Origin: Kitasatospora aureofaciens
GTDB lineage: Bacteria > Actinomycetota > Actinomycetes > Streptomycetales > Streptomycetaceae
Direction: 5' to 3'
Length of the DNA stretch: 64,000 nt
NCBI GenBank assembly: GCA_000720845.1
Contig: JODU01000007.1
Span: 124,001 to 188,000, forward strand
Part shown: piece by piece, positions 1 to 7,419 of the stretch
Layout of the letters: the number at the start of each line of letters is the position of its first letter
How positions within the stretch are numbered: the stretch's first letter is position 1
The notes under the pieces: generated by a model
Databases searched by the model: none
Seen by the model: the letters and a program-made list of their open reading frames with translations, nothing else
What the model was told of the DNA's origin: nothing
Program-made: the position numbers and the translations under genes

Positions 1-669
1 GCCGTCGGTGCTCCACAGGGCTTGGAAGAAGCCGCTCTCCCGCAGTTCGTCCACCCGCCAGCGAGGGACCTCCTGGCCGAGGATCGTCAGCCTGCGCATC
101 GGGTCGGGCTCATGGTCCATCCGCGAGTAGGCGAGCACCCGTGACTGGGGGTCCTCGATGGTGATGGCGCCGCCGACCAGGGCCGCCACCGTGTTGGCGA
201 GGCCCGGCAGGTCACCGAGCCGCAGTCCCTCCACCCCGGTCGTTCCGGTCGGGGCGCTGTGCGCCAGGGCGGTGCGCAGCTGACCGAGCACCTCCGTCCA
301 CCCCTGGCCCGGCCGCCGGGTGAGCAGCGCCGTGCGCCCGGAAGCGGCCGCCTCCAGCAGCGCGGCCCGCGGCCCGCGAGCGCCCCGCCTCAGCACCACG
401 GCCGCGGCTCCGGCCCGGTCGGCACCGCGCAGCACGTCGATCGCCTCCGACGAGGCGGCGTCCACACCGACCGCGAGCAGGATCAGCCCGGACGCCGCCC
501 AGGTGTCGTCGTCCCGGTCCTCACCCGGGTCGTACAGCGCCACGTCGGCCACCGGCACACCGGAGCCGCGTGGCGCCACGGCGACGTCCAGCATGCCGGG
601 GGCGACCAGACCAAGGATCTGCTCCAGCGACGGCCCACCGTCGGGCCGCTCGCGTTCCTGTGTTGCCAT
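1..669 (-). CDS. PucR-family transcriptional regulator (partial, N-terminal part)
   Basis: Only the first 223 codons are present; the gene starts at ATG 669 and runs off the left edge of the window. The visible part has an N-terminal region of about 145 residues followed by a stretch (residues 150-182, with LGDLPGLANTVAALVGG and ITIEDPQSRVLAYS) that is typical of the GAF-like sensory part of PucR/CdaR-type activators in Streptomyces. The DNA-binding helix-turn-helix of this family sits at the C-terminus and would lie outside the window. Family members respond to small catabolic ligands such as purines or amino acids, but nothing here identifies the ligand. An overlapping ATG at 680 is in another frame and was not used. 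No strong ribosome binding site is visible, so the start is likely but not certain. Confidence 0.72.
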   Translation of the reverse strand, partial: MATQERERPDGGPSLEQILGLVAPGMLDVAVAPRGSGVPVADVALYDPGEDRDDDTWAASGLILLAVGVDAASSEAIDVLRGADRAGAAAVVLRRGARGPRAALLEAAASGRTALLTRRPGQGWTEVLGQLRTALAHSAPTGTTGVEGLRLGDLPGLANTVAALVGGAITIEDPQSRVLAYSRMDHEPDPMRRLTILGQEVPRWRVDELRESGFFQALWSTDG

Positions 670-750
670 ACGTCCATCATGGTCGGCCGCCGCGGCGGCA
701 CCGGGTTCGTGGAGCACCGCGGCAGCCTTCCGGCACCCCGGGGGCCGGTG

Positions 751-1191
751 TCAGGCGTCGGTGACCGTCGTGGTCACCGGTGTGCCGATCTCGACGGTCC
801 TGCTCACGGTGCACAGCCGGTCGTGGGAGGCCTTGACCGCGCGAGGCAGGATCGCTCGGGCGCGCTCCGCTCCCTCGTCGTCCGGGAAGGCCACGGTGAA
901 CGCGACCTCGAGATTCGTCATGCGGTTGCCCTGGTCGTCGCTGACCTTGTCCCCCCTGACGGTCACGGAGAACCGGGTGGGCTCCGCGTGACGGCCGGTG
1001 GCGAGATCGACGTCCACAGCCGTGCAGCCGCCGATCGCGGCCAGGAACAACTCGACGGGGGTGAACCCGGCGTCCTGGCCGCTGTCCGGGGCCGTACCGA
1101 AACGGATCGATCCGCCGCGGGTGTTGGTCGCCACGAACTGGCCGCTGCTGGTGCGTTCGACGACGACGGAACGCTCCGAGTGTTCGCTCAT
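751..1191 (-). CDS. OsmC family peroxidase-like protein
   Basis: A 146-residue protein of the OsmC/Ohr fold. Members reduce organic hydroperoxides with paired cysteines or act as related small-molecule reductases in the cytoplasm. The conserved OsmC block is visible as FTPVELFLAAIGGCTAVDVD at about residues 63-82, and a second cysteine lies near residue 128 in HDRLCTVSR, matching the two-cysteine arrangement of the family. The start at ATG 1191 was chosen because the homologous domain begins immediately after it; the upstream extension in the same frame is arginine-rich and overlaps direct repeats. The gene stands alone between a PucR gene and a TetR gene on the same strand. A redox role is inferred from the family; the substrate is unknown. 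Confidence 0.85.
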   Translation of the reverse strand: MSEHSERSVVVERTSSGQFVATNTRGGSIRFGTAPDSGQDAGFTPVELFLAAIGGCTAVDVDLATGRHAEPTRFSVTVRGDKVSDDQGNRMTNLEVAFTVAFPDDEGAERARAILPRAVKASHDRLCTVSRTVEIGTPVTTTVTDA

Positions 1192-1204
1192 GTCGTTCAC
1201 ACTA

Positions 1205-1229
1205 GTCACATCGACCTGGTCACATCGAC
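1205..1229. repeat. Direct repeat in the osmC upstream region
   Basis: The 11-bp unit GTCACATCGAC occurs at 1205-1215 and again at 1219-1229, separated by 3 bp, so the period is 14 bp. It lies 14 to 38 bp upstream of the osmC start codon, where a regulator or the polymerase would bind. This is seen directly; a regulatory role is inferred. Confidence 0.5.
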
Positions 1230-1290
1230 GCACCGGCCCACGGCGTCGCTGGGAAGCCACGCCCGCGTGACCCCCGTGGGTCCGTTCCGG

Positions 1291-1884
1291 CTACCGCGTC
1301 CGTACGGCGTCGCGCAGCAGGGCGAGCTGGTGCGCGACGGCCGCGGTGAGCCGCTCCTCGTCGTCCGTGGCGAGAAGGTCGAGCAGCGCGCCGCGCAGGA
1401 CGGCCAGGGCCAGCGTGCGGCGGGTGACGCCGTCCCCGCTGTCGCGTTCGGACGGCGGCTGGAAGCCGGCCAGGACGCCGAGCCAGTCGTCCACGGTCGC
1501 ACGGGCGAACCCGGCCCAGGCGCCGTCGGGCTGGTTGAGGGAGCGCGCGTAGGCCTCGGCCCACAGCCGCAGCAGCGGCCGGTGCTCCTTCGCGGCGAGC
1601 CACGTCCAGACCCGCTCGACGGCCGGCGCCAGTCCCGCGGGGTGATCGGGTCGTCCGGCCCGCTCCAGGAGCGCCAGCTGGTCGGCGCGGGCCCGTGCGA
1701 GCAGCGCGCGCAGCAGGCCGTCCTTGCTCTCGAAGAGGAACAGCAGGACCCGCGGGCTGGAGCCGATGGCCCCGGCCAGCGGGCGCAGGGACAGGTCGGC
1801 CAGCCCATGGGTGAGGGCGTACTGGTAGGCGGCCTCCAGCAGTTCGTTCCGCCGGGCGGAGGGGGTTGGCGCTTCCTGGGGCAT
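1291..1884 (-). CDS. TetR/AcrR family transcriptional regulator
   Basis: A 197-residue one-component repressor. The N-terminal helix-turn-helix spans about residues 10-55 (ALTHGLADLSLRPLAGAIG, then the recognition segment SSPRVLLFLFESKDGLLRAL). The rest is the variable helical ligand-binding domain, rich in alanine and leucine. It is divergent from a GNAT acetyltransferase gene, and the 71-bp gap holds a perfect inverted repeat 12 bp from its own start codon. By the usual rule for this family it represses itself and the divergent gene and is released by a small ligand that cannot be named from sequence. Confidence 0.88.
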   Translation of the reverse strand: MPQEAPTPSARRNELLEAAYQYALTHGLADLSLRPLAGAIGSSPRVLLFLFESKDGLLRALLARARADQLALLERAGRPDHPAGLAPAVERVWTWLAAKEHRPLLRLWAEAYARSLNQPDGAWAGFARATVDDWLGVLAGFQPPSERDSGDGVTRRTLALAVLRGALLDLLATDDEERLTAAVAHQLALLRDAVRTR

Positions 1885-1896
1885 GCGGCTAGCCTA

Positions 1897-1916
1897 ACTG
1901 AAACGACTGTTTCAGT
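1897..1916. promoter_or_regulatory. Probable TetR operator between the TetR and GNAT genes
   Basis: A perfect inverted repeat, ACTGAAAC-gact-GTTTCAGT, 20 bp long with 8-bp arms and a 4-bp centre. It lies in the divergent promoter region, 12 bp upstream of the TetR start and 39 bp upstream of the GNAT start. Size, symmetry and position fit the operator of the adjacent TetR protein. The repeat is seen directly; the binding partner is inferred. Confidence 0.75.
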
Positions 1917-1955
1917 GATGTCGAGGGACGACCGCGGGGGCCGGGAGAACAGCAC

Positions 1956-2516
1956 ATGCCGCAGCAGGATCAGAAGAACGCCGTCGTCCGCCGCGCCGAC
2001 CGGCCCGGCGACCTGGGGTGGGTGGTCATGGCCCACGGTGAGACCTACGACCGGCAGTTCGGCTGGAACACCGACTTCGAGGCTCTGGTCGCCAAGATCG
2101 TCGCCGACTACGCCACCCGGCACGACCCCGCTCGCGAGGCGGGCTGGATCGCCGAGGTCGACGGCCGGCGCGTGGGCTGCGCCTTCCTCGTCGCGGGCGA
2201 CCGGCCCGAGGTGGCCAAGCTGCGGATCCTGCTCGTCACCCCGCCGGGCAGGGGCCTGCGCCTCGGAACACGTCTGGTCGGGGAGTGCCTCGCGTTCGCC
2301 CGTGCGGCGGGCTACGAGCAGGTGACACTGTGGACCAACGACGTGCTCATGGCGGCGCGCAGGATCTACCAGAGCTTCGGCTTCACCCTCGCCGACGAGG
2401 AGCGCCACCACAGCTACGGCCAGGACCTCGTCGGCCAGAACTGGACCCTCGACCTGCACCCCGACACGCCGGAGCCTTCCGCACACCCCGCAAAGCCGAG
2501 GAGAGCCGGCCGGTGA
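1956..2516 (+). CDS. GNAT family N-acetyltransferase
   Basis: A 186-residue acetyltransferase of the GNAT fold, which moves an acetyl group from acetyl-CoA to an amine. The acetyl-CoA loop is visible as PGRGLRLGTRLVGECL around residues 92-107, preceded by the beta-strand KLRILLVTP, and the C-terminal motif NDVLMAARRIYQSFGFTLADEE is typical of the family. GGGAG lies at a suitable distance before ATG 1956. The gene is divergent from a TetR regulator and is its most likely target, which suggests a detoxification or resistance role, for example acetylation of a drug or toxic amine. The substrate cannot be read from the sequence. Confidence 0.85.
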   Translation: MPQQDQKNAVVRRADRPGDLGWVVMAHGETYDRQFGWNTDFEALVAKIVADYATRHDPAREAGWIAEVDGRRVGCAFLVAGDRPEVAKLRILLVTPPGRGLRLGTRLVGECLAFARAAGYEQVTLWTNDVLMAARRIYQSFGFTLADEERHHSYGQDLVGQNWTLDLHPDTPEPSAHPAKPRRAGR

Positions 2517-2879
2517 ACCGACCGACTCCGCCGGTGACACCGCCACCGGTCCGACCTCCGCAACCGTGACCGGGGTGGGCGTCCGCCTCTACGCCGCGCA
2601 CGCGCGCGGCCTCGCGACGCGCCGCGCGACGGCCGGCGGCCGGCGGCCGGTCGGGCTCAGCGGCTACGAAGGCTTCAACATCTCCGTGGAGCCGCGCTTC
2701 TCGGCGGCCAACGCCGCCTGGCTCCGGCTCGCGGGGTTGCCGGCCCACGCCACCGTGCGCGGCGGCGGCGAGTACGGCCGGGCCAGGCACGAGGCGGCCG
2801 TGGGCGTGCGCCGGCAGAGCGCCTTCGACGACTGCATCGCCCGCGCTCGGCGTCCCTGCGTCGTCCGGCTGACGGCGGG
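2517..2879 (+). pseudogene. Unassigned coding-like stretch with no stop codon of its own
   Basis: This 363-bp gap between the GNAT gene and a small membrane-protein gene has no recognised gene. From GTG 2566 a plus-strand frame has nearly all codons ending in G or C and reads like protein (for example GYEGFNISVEPRF and AANAAWLRLAGLPAH), but it has no stop before it enters the antisense of the next gene at 2880. A one-base shift would stop it at 2870. This pattern suggests a truncated or frameshifted gene remnant of about 100 codons. I do not recognise the protein. It could also be chance open frame in high-GC DNA. Confidence 0.3.
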
Positions 2880-3293
2880 TCAGTTGTCGACGTCCTCGTT
2901 GAAGTCGTCCGCGCAGGCGTCCCGCTCGCTCTGCGTGTCGGCGTGCCGCACGCAGTCGTCGAAGTCCTTGAACTCGTCCGAGTTCAGGATCGACGCGCCG
3001 ATCGCGATGATCACCACGGAGCCGACGACCCCGAGCACGCCCAGTACCGCCCCGGCGATGGACATCTTGCGGCGCGGTGCCCGGCCGCCCCGGGCTCTGC
3101 GGGCGCCGATGATGCCGAGGACCAGCGCGAGGAGGCCCAGCACCACACCGCCGATGACGGTCCAGAAGAGGACCACGGCCAGGATGCCGAGCACCAGCGC
3201 GGCGATCGCCAGTCCGTTGCCGCGCCCGGCTCCGGCCCCGGCGTGCGGCTGCGTCGAGCCGGCGGGCGTGGCGGGGTGTTCGGGGAAGGACAC
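2880..3293 (-). CDS. DUF4190-type small membrane protein
   Basis: A 137-residue protein with a short proline- and glycine-rich N-terminal tail, then two hydrophobic helices (about residues 23-60, LAIAALVLGILAVVLFWTVIGG and following) and a third near residues 79-98. The layout NGLAIAALVLGIL...ARRARGG is the hallmark of the DUF4190 family of Gram-positive membrane proteins of unknown function. The C-terminal 35 residues are acidic (DEFKDFDDCVRHADTQ) with two cysteines and probably lie outside the membrane. GTG 3293 was chosen because it directly precedes the tail typical of the family; the longer upstream frame is antisense to the monooxygenase leader. No function can be assigned. Confidence 0.75.
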   Translation of the reverse strand: MSFPEHPATPAGSTQPHAGAGAGRGNGLAIAALVLGILAVVLFWTVIGGVVLGLLALVLGIIGARRARGGRAPRRKMSIAGAVLGVLGVVGSVVIIAIGASILNSDEFKDFDDCVRHADTQSERDACADDFNEDVDN

Positions 3294-3612
3294 GTCATCA
3301 CGCTCATCTCTGTGTCTGTCGCGGGGAGTTGCCGTGAACTGCGACTGCCCCGCCGAACGTGACGGATGCCTGCCGCCTCGTACGGGAGTCCGTTCGCCCC
3401 GCCCGGCGATCGGTGTCGCCGCAGGCCGGCCTCGGCCGGAGACGGTGGTGGACGGTACCTCTGACCTGCGGTGTCGGTGCCGTGTCGGTACCGCGTAGGA
3501 GGGCTGTCGGTAGCTGTCGGCCGGCTGTCGGTGGCTCGTCGGCGGTGGCTGGCACCTTTCGAGGGGTGGCCGGCCCGAGCCGATCGGGCGGCCCGACACC
3601 GAAGGAGTCACC

Positions 3613-4734
3613 ATGCACACCCCTGTCACGATCATCGGCGCCGGGCTCGGCGGACTGACGCTGGCCCGCGTCCTGCACGTCCACTCGATCCCGGTCACCG
3701 TCTACGAGGCCGACCCCTCCCCTTCGGCGCGCCCGCAGGGCGGACTGCTCGACATCCACGACTACAACGGGCAACTCGCGCTCAAGGCAGCCGGGTTGAC
3801 GGACGACTTCCGGGCCGTCGTACTGGAGGGCCGCCAGGCGATGCGGGTGCTCGACCGGGACGGGACCGTTCTGCTCGACCGGCCCGACGACGGCACCGGC
3901 GGGCGTCCGGAGGTGCAGCGCGGTGACCTGCGTCGGATCCTGCTCGACTCGCTCCCGGCAGGCACCGTGCGGTGGGGGCACAAGGTCGGCGGTGTCCGTT
4001 CCCTGGGCGACGGTCGCCACGAGGTGACGTTCGCCGACGGCAGCACGGTCGTCACCCGCCTGCTGGTCGGTGCGGACGGCGCTTGGTCGCGGGTCCGGCC
4101 GCTGCTGTCCCCCGCCACACCCGAGTACATCGGCAAGTCGGTCGTCGAGACCTACCTGTTCGACTCCGTCTCACGGCACCCCGCCGCCGCGAAGGCCGTC
4201 GGCGGCGGCATGCTGATCGCTCCTTCGCCGGGCAAGGAGATCTTCGCCCACCGGGAGAAGGACGACACCCTGCACGCCTATGTGGGGCTGTCCCGGCCGC
4301 GGGACTGGTTCGCCGCCATCGACTTCGCCGATGCCGCCGCGGCCACCGCACGGATCGCCCGGGAATTCGACGGCTGGGCGCCGGAGCTCACCGCGCTGAT
4401 CACCGACAGCGATGTCGCACCGGTCCTGCGCTCCCTCTACGCCCTGCCGACCGGGCACCGGTGGGACAGGGTGCCGGGGGTGACCCTGCTGGGTGACGCC
4501 GCCCACCTCTCCGCCCCCAACGGCGAGGGCGCCAACCTGGCGATGCTCGACGGCGCGGAACTGGGCACGGCCCTCGCCGCGCACCCCGACGACATCGAGG
4601 CGGCGCTGGCCGAGTACGAACGGGCCATGTTCCCCCGCAGCGCCGAGTGGGCCACCGACGAGATGCCCGAGCTCGACTCCGACGACAACACGGCCCAGGG
4701 CCTGATCGACCTCTTCGCCGAGCACGGCCTGTGA
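3613..4734 (+). CDS. FAD-dependent monooxygenase, TetX-like
   Basis: A 373-residue class A flavoprotein monooxygenase, which uses NAD(P)H and oxygen to hydroxylate a small molecule. The dinucleotide motif IIGAGLGGLTLA is at residues 7-18, the DG motif LLVGADGAWSRVR near 149-161, and the second FAD motif LLGDAAHLSAPNGEGANLAML near 294-314. The GGLLDIH segment near residue 43 is typical of the TetX branch. GAAGGAG precedes ATG 3613. A second member of the same branch, also 373 residues, is at 61258-62379. The following SRPBCC, ArsR and VOC genes point to a small detoxification unit. The substrate is not deducible. Confidence 0.88.
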   Translation: MHTPVTIIGAGLGGLTLARVLHVHSIPVTVYEADPSPSARPQGGLLDIHDYNGQLALKAAGLTDDFRAVVLEGRQAMRVLDRDGTVLLDRPDDGTGGRPEVQRGDLRRILLDSLPAGTVRWGHKVGGVRSLGDGRHEVTFADGSTVVTRLLVGADGAWSRVRPLLSPATPEYIGKSVVETYLFDSVSRHPAAAKAVGGGMLIAPSPGKEIFAHREKDDTLHAYVGLSRPRDWFAAIDFADAAAATARIAREFDGWAPELTALITDSDVAPVLRSLYALPTGHRWDRVPGVTLLGDAAHLSAPNGEGANLAMLDGAELGTALAAHPDDIEAALAEYERAMFPRSAEWATDEMPELDSDDNTAQGLIDLFAEHGL

Positions 4735-4833
4735 GCCCGTGACCAACGCGCCGCCCGCGCCCGGTGAGGCGGCATGCCTCCGGGCCGGGCCGGGCAAGCG
4801 GATCCGTCACCGACTGCGCGGGAGTCCTGCACC

Positions 4834-5292
4834 ATGCACAAGTACGACGTCACCGTGACGACCGGCGCCTCGCCGGAGACCGTGTGGAAGCTGCTGGTGG
4901 ACGCGTCCAGTTGGCCGCTGTGGTCCAAGGTGGACAGCCTGGACACGACACGGTCGGTCGGCCTCGACCCGGGTGGCGACGACGGTGTCGGGACCGTCCG
5001 TGCCTTCCGGACGGGACGCACCGTGACCGGCGAGAGGCTGACCGAGAAGGCCGAGGGACGCGTCCTGGCCTACGAGGGCGCGTTCAACCCGTCGCTGCGC
5101 GACTACCGCGCCCGCATCGAGCTGACCCCGGCAGCCGGCGGCTCGGGCACGGTCGTCCACTGGTACGGCGAGTACGCGACGAGCCGGCTGCTGGGCTGGG
5201 TCATGCCTCGCTACCTTCAGAAGTTCATGCAGCAGATGGCGGAGGGGCTGGCCCGCTACGCCGAGGAAGCCGAGGAAACCGGCCCGCCTTGA
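4834..5292 (+). CDS. SRPBCC family protein (polyketide cyclase/dehydrase-like)
   Basis: A 152-residue protein with the START-like helix-grip fold. The start of the fold is clear (YDVTVTTGASPETVWKLLVDASSWPLWS, about residues 4-31) and the C-terminal helix is FMQQMAEGLARYAEEAEE. Such proteins bind hydrophobic ligands in a deep pocket; some act as cyclases and many have unknown roles. ATG 4834 is preferred over an upstream in-frame start at 4774 because the fold begins right after it. It lies 99 bp after the monooxygenase and its stop codon is part of the operator of the next gene, an ArsR regulator. SRPBCC next to ArsR is a frequent pairing. Confidence 0.85.
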   Translation: MHKYDVTVTTGASPETVWKLLVDASSWPLWSKVDSLDTTRSVGLDPGGDDGVGTVRAFRTGRTVTGERLTEKAEGRVLAYEGAFNPSLRDYRARIELTPAAGGSGTVVHWYGEYATSRLLGWVMPRYLQKFMQQMAEGLARYAEEAEETGPP

Positions 5293-5315
5293 TAGGCAAG
5301 TTTACACTTGCCTAT
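5292..5315. promoter_or_regulatory. Probable ArsR operator: 24-bp perfect palindrome
   Basis: The arms ATAGGCAAGT (5292-5301) and ACTTGCCTAT (5306-5315) are exact reverse complements around a 4-bp centre, TTAC. The A of the SRPBCC stop codon is the first base of the left arm, and the ArsR GTG start follows 9 bp after the right arm. AT-rich symmetry of this type right before an arsR gene is the classic place for autoregulation. The palindrome is seen; its partner is inferred. Confidence 0.78.
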
Positions 5316-5324
5316 AGTGGCGAC

Positions 5325-5627
5325 GTGGCCGACGAACTCTTCAAAGCCCTGGGCGACCGCACGCGCCGCATCATCCTCGACGAACTCGTGCAGAAGTCCG
5401 GACAGACCCTGTTCGAGATCTGCTCGCGGCTGAGCATGAAGCACCAGCTGGCCATCTCCCGCCAGGGGGTCTCCCAGCACCTCGCCGTGCTCGAGGCCGC
5501 CGGGCTCGTGGAGTCCCGACGTGAGGGCCGCTACAAGTACCACGACCTGAACACCGCGCCGCTGAAGCACATCACCGAGCGGTGGCCGGCCCCCGGCATG
5601 TCCGAACCGAAGGAGAACACCCCATGA
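5325..5627 (+). CDS. ArsR/SmtB family transcriptional regulator
   Basis: A 100-residue winged-helix repressor. It opens with ELFKALGDRTRRIILDELV, the standard first helix pair of ArsR proteins, then the recognition region QGVSQHLAVLEAAGLVESRREG and the wing RYKYHDLN. The metal-site motif ELCVCDL of arsenic sensors is absent, so this is more likely a sensor of an organic ligand or of other input. The first codon is GTG 5325, only 9 bp after a perfect palindrome, so the mRNA may be nearly leaderless. Its stop overlaps the next gene by ATGA, so the regulator and the VOC protein are translationally coupled. Confidence 0.88.
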   Translation: MADELFKALGDRTRRIILDELVQKSGQTLFEICSRLSMKHQLAISRQGVSQHLAVLEAAGLVESRREGRYKYHDLNTAPLKHITERWPAPGMSEPKENTP

Positions 5628-6016
5628 GGATCCACCTGACCAGCGTCTTCGTCGACGACCAGGCCAAGGCGCTGGAGTTCTACACCGAGGTGCTCGGCTT
5701 CGTGAAGAAGCACGACGTACCGGTGGGGGAAAAGGACCGGTGGCTGACCGTCGTCTCCTCCGACGAGCCCGGCGGCACCGAGCTCCTGCTGGAGCCCGCG
5801 GGCCACCCGGCCGTCAAGCCCTATCGCGACGCCCTCGTCGAGGACGGGATCCCCCTCGCCCAGTTCACCGTCGACGACGTCCAGGCCGAGTACGCGCGCA
5901 TGAGCGCCCTCGGGGTCCGCTTCACCCAGGAGCCCCTGGAGATGGGCCCCGTCATCACCGCCGTCTTCGACGACACCTGCGGCAACCTGATCCAGATCTC
6001 CACCCAGCCCCGGTGA
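5624..6016 (+). CDS. VOC family protein (glyoxalase/bleomycin-resistance fold)
   Basis: A 130-residue vicinal-oxygen-chelate protein. The opening IHLTSVFVDDQAKALEFYTEVLGF and closing FDDTCGNLIQISTQP are both characteristic. Family members are metal-dependent lyases or dioxygenases, or binding proteins that sequester drugs such as bleomycin. ATG 5624 overlaps the arsR stop codon (ATGA), so the two are coupled in one transcript and the palindrome at 5292 should control both. The family function is known; the ligand here is unknown. Confidence 0.87.
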   Translation: MRIHLTSVFVDDQAKALEFYTEVLGFVKKHDVPVGEKDRWLTVVSSDEPGGTELLLEPAGHPAVKPYRDALVEDGIPLAQFTVDDVQAEYARMSALGVRFTQEPLEMGPVITAVFDDTCGNLIQISTQPR

Positions 6017-6037
6017 CGGCCCGTCGCCGTCCCGCGC

Positions 6038-6721
6038 TCACTTCGGGTGCGCCGCGGCGGGCCCGAGGGAGGGCGGGGACGGCTCGTCGGCCGCCCACTC
6101 GGCATCGCCGGTCCCGCGGTGCGGATCGTAGGCGCAGGGCACGGTGCTGCCGCCGGTGAAGTAGCCGCGACCGGGGTCCCAGTTGAAGGACATCCGCTCG
6201 TCTCCGTCCGCCCGTTCGACGTACAGGGACCACTCGTCGGCCTCGCCGCCCTCGCGGTATGAGTTGATCTTCCAGCCTCGGTCCTCGAGCCGCTGTCGCA
6301 GCCGGCGGAGTCCGGAGCCGGCCTGGTCGGCGGGGACGTGGTTCAGCGCCCAGGCGTGGTGCATCCGGTAGGCGCCCTCGACCACCTTGTCCTCCATGCC
6401 GAGGAAGCCTCCGTCGTAGCAGGGTCCGGAGTCGAAGGCGTTCTCGGTACCGACGCCGCGGTCCCGGGCCCCGGGCTCCACCGTGCGGTCGAATCCCAGG
6501 ACGTCGTACGCCTCCCGCGAGGCCCCGAAGGCACGATCCGCCATGTCCTCCCGTGCGACGCGGGGGAAGTCGGCGCCTCCCCGGTTGTTCCAGGCGAGTG
6601 GGACGAGGACCGCGAGGACGGCGGCGACGATCGCGAGGCAGCCGCACCCCAGGGCTCCCGGGAGGGAGGAGAGCCCGGAAGGGGCCGTGGTGGACTCGGT
6701 CGTGGCGGGAGCTGCTGGCAT
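6038..6721 (-). CDS. Membrane-anchored hypothetical protein
   Basis: A 227-residue protein that I do not recognise. It has a short threonine/serine-rich N-terminus, one hydrophobic segment at about residues 22-45 (PGALGCGCLAIVAAVLAVLVP), and a soluble domain of about 180 residues with the paired cysteines DSGPCYDGG and STVPCAYDP, which suggests an extracytoplasmic disulfide. The sequence RLRQRLEDRGWKINSYREGG looks like part of a compact alpha/beta fold. It ends 22 bp from the convergent VOC gene. No function is offered. Confidence 0.65.
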   Translation of the reverse strand: MPAAPATTESTTAPSGLSSLPGALGCGCLAIVAAVLAVLVPLAWNNRGGADFPRVAREDMADRAFGASREAYDVLGFDRTVEPGARDRGVGTENAFDSGPCYDGGFLGMEDKVVEGAYRMHHAWALNHVPADQAGSGLRRLRQRLEDRGWKINSYREGGEADEWSLYVERADGDERMSFNWDPGRGYFTGGSTVPCAYDPHRGTGDAEWAADEPSPPSLGPAAAHPK

Positions 6722-6817
6722 GCGACGACGGTAGGTCCGCGCGGCATCGCTGCGGATGGGGGCTCGTACCGGGCCCCGGCAGGTACAGGTACTCAGGCTC
6801 CCCGGCCCGGACCTGCC

Positions 6818-7369
6818 TCACCGCCCCAGGGCTCGCCATTCGCGGGCCAGGACCGCCCAGACCTGCTTGTCGTGGCGCACACCGCCGTACGGCCACGCCT
6901 CGCGTCGCACGCCTTCCAGGGTCATGCCGAGCCTCTCGGCCACGGCGGCGCTGCGGTCGTTGTCCGCCCGGCAGTGCCATTCGGCCCGGTGCAGTCCTCG
7001 GGTGGTGAAGGCCCAGTCCAGCAGCAGGCCACAGGCCCGCGTGATCAGACCGTGCCCCTCGGCCGACGGCTCCAGCCAGCAGCCGATCTCGCAGTTGCCG
7101 AAGGCCACGTCGAAGTCGGTGAACATCACACCGCCGACCAGCACTTCCTCGCACCAGATGCCGTACAGGCGGGCACCGTCCCCGGCCTGGCGTGCGGCAT
7201 ACCGCTCCAGTGTGGCCCGCGCTCCCTCGATGTCGTCGGTGACGAAGGCGGGCCCCACCCAGGGGCGGATGTGTTCCCGAGCCCGGTCCAGATGACCGGC
7301 GAACTCCTCGGCGTGCCACACCTCCAGCGGACCGAGGCGAGCAGCGCCACCCAGCGACACCGAGAACAT
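6818..7369 (-). CDS. GNAT family N-acetyltransferase (RimJ/RimL-type)
   Basis: A 183-residue protein of the RimJ/RimL-like GNAT branch, which acetylates N-terminal amines of proteins or small amines. Visible features are the acceptor-side block CEIGCWLEPSAEGHGLITRA around residues 91-110, which carries the acetyl-CoA loop, and NDRSAAVAERLGMTLEGVRRE near 135-155, a signature of this branch. ATG 7369 is preferred over one at 7390 because AAGGGGAGG lies 4 bp upstream. It is divergent from a TetR gene with only 50 bp between starts, so shared regulation is likely. Confidence 0.87.
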   Translation of the reverse strand: MFSVSLGGAARLGPLEVWHAEEFAGHLDRAREHIRPWVGPAFVTDDIEGARATLERYAARQAGDGARLYGIWCEEVLVGGVMFTDFDVAFGNCEIGCWLEPSAEGHGLITRACGLLLDWAFTTRGLHRAEWHCRADNDRSAAVAERLGMTLEGVRREAWPYGGVRHDKQVWAVLAREWRALGR

Positions 7370-7419
7370 GCGGCCTCCCCTTTTGCACAACGCTTGTTAT
7401 GTCAATGTACCGTGGCGGC

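Noticed and set aside
259..2325. Plus-strand open frame through the first 2 kb
   Set aside because: It is antisense to PucR, OsmC and TetR genes and has a poor codon pattern.
4735..4833. Separate small gene between the monooxygenase and SRPBCC
   Set aside because: The 99-bp gap has an open frame but no coding signal; it only gives an extended N-terminus to SRPBCC.
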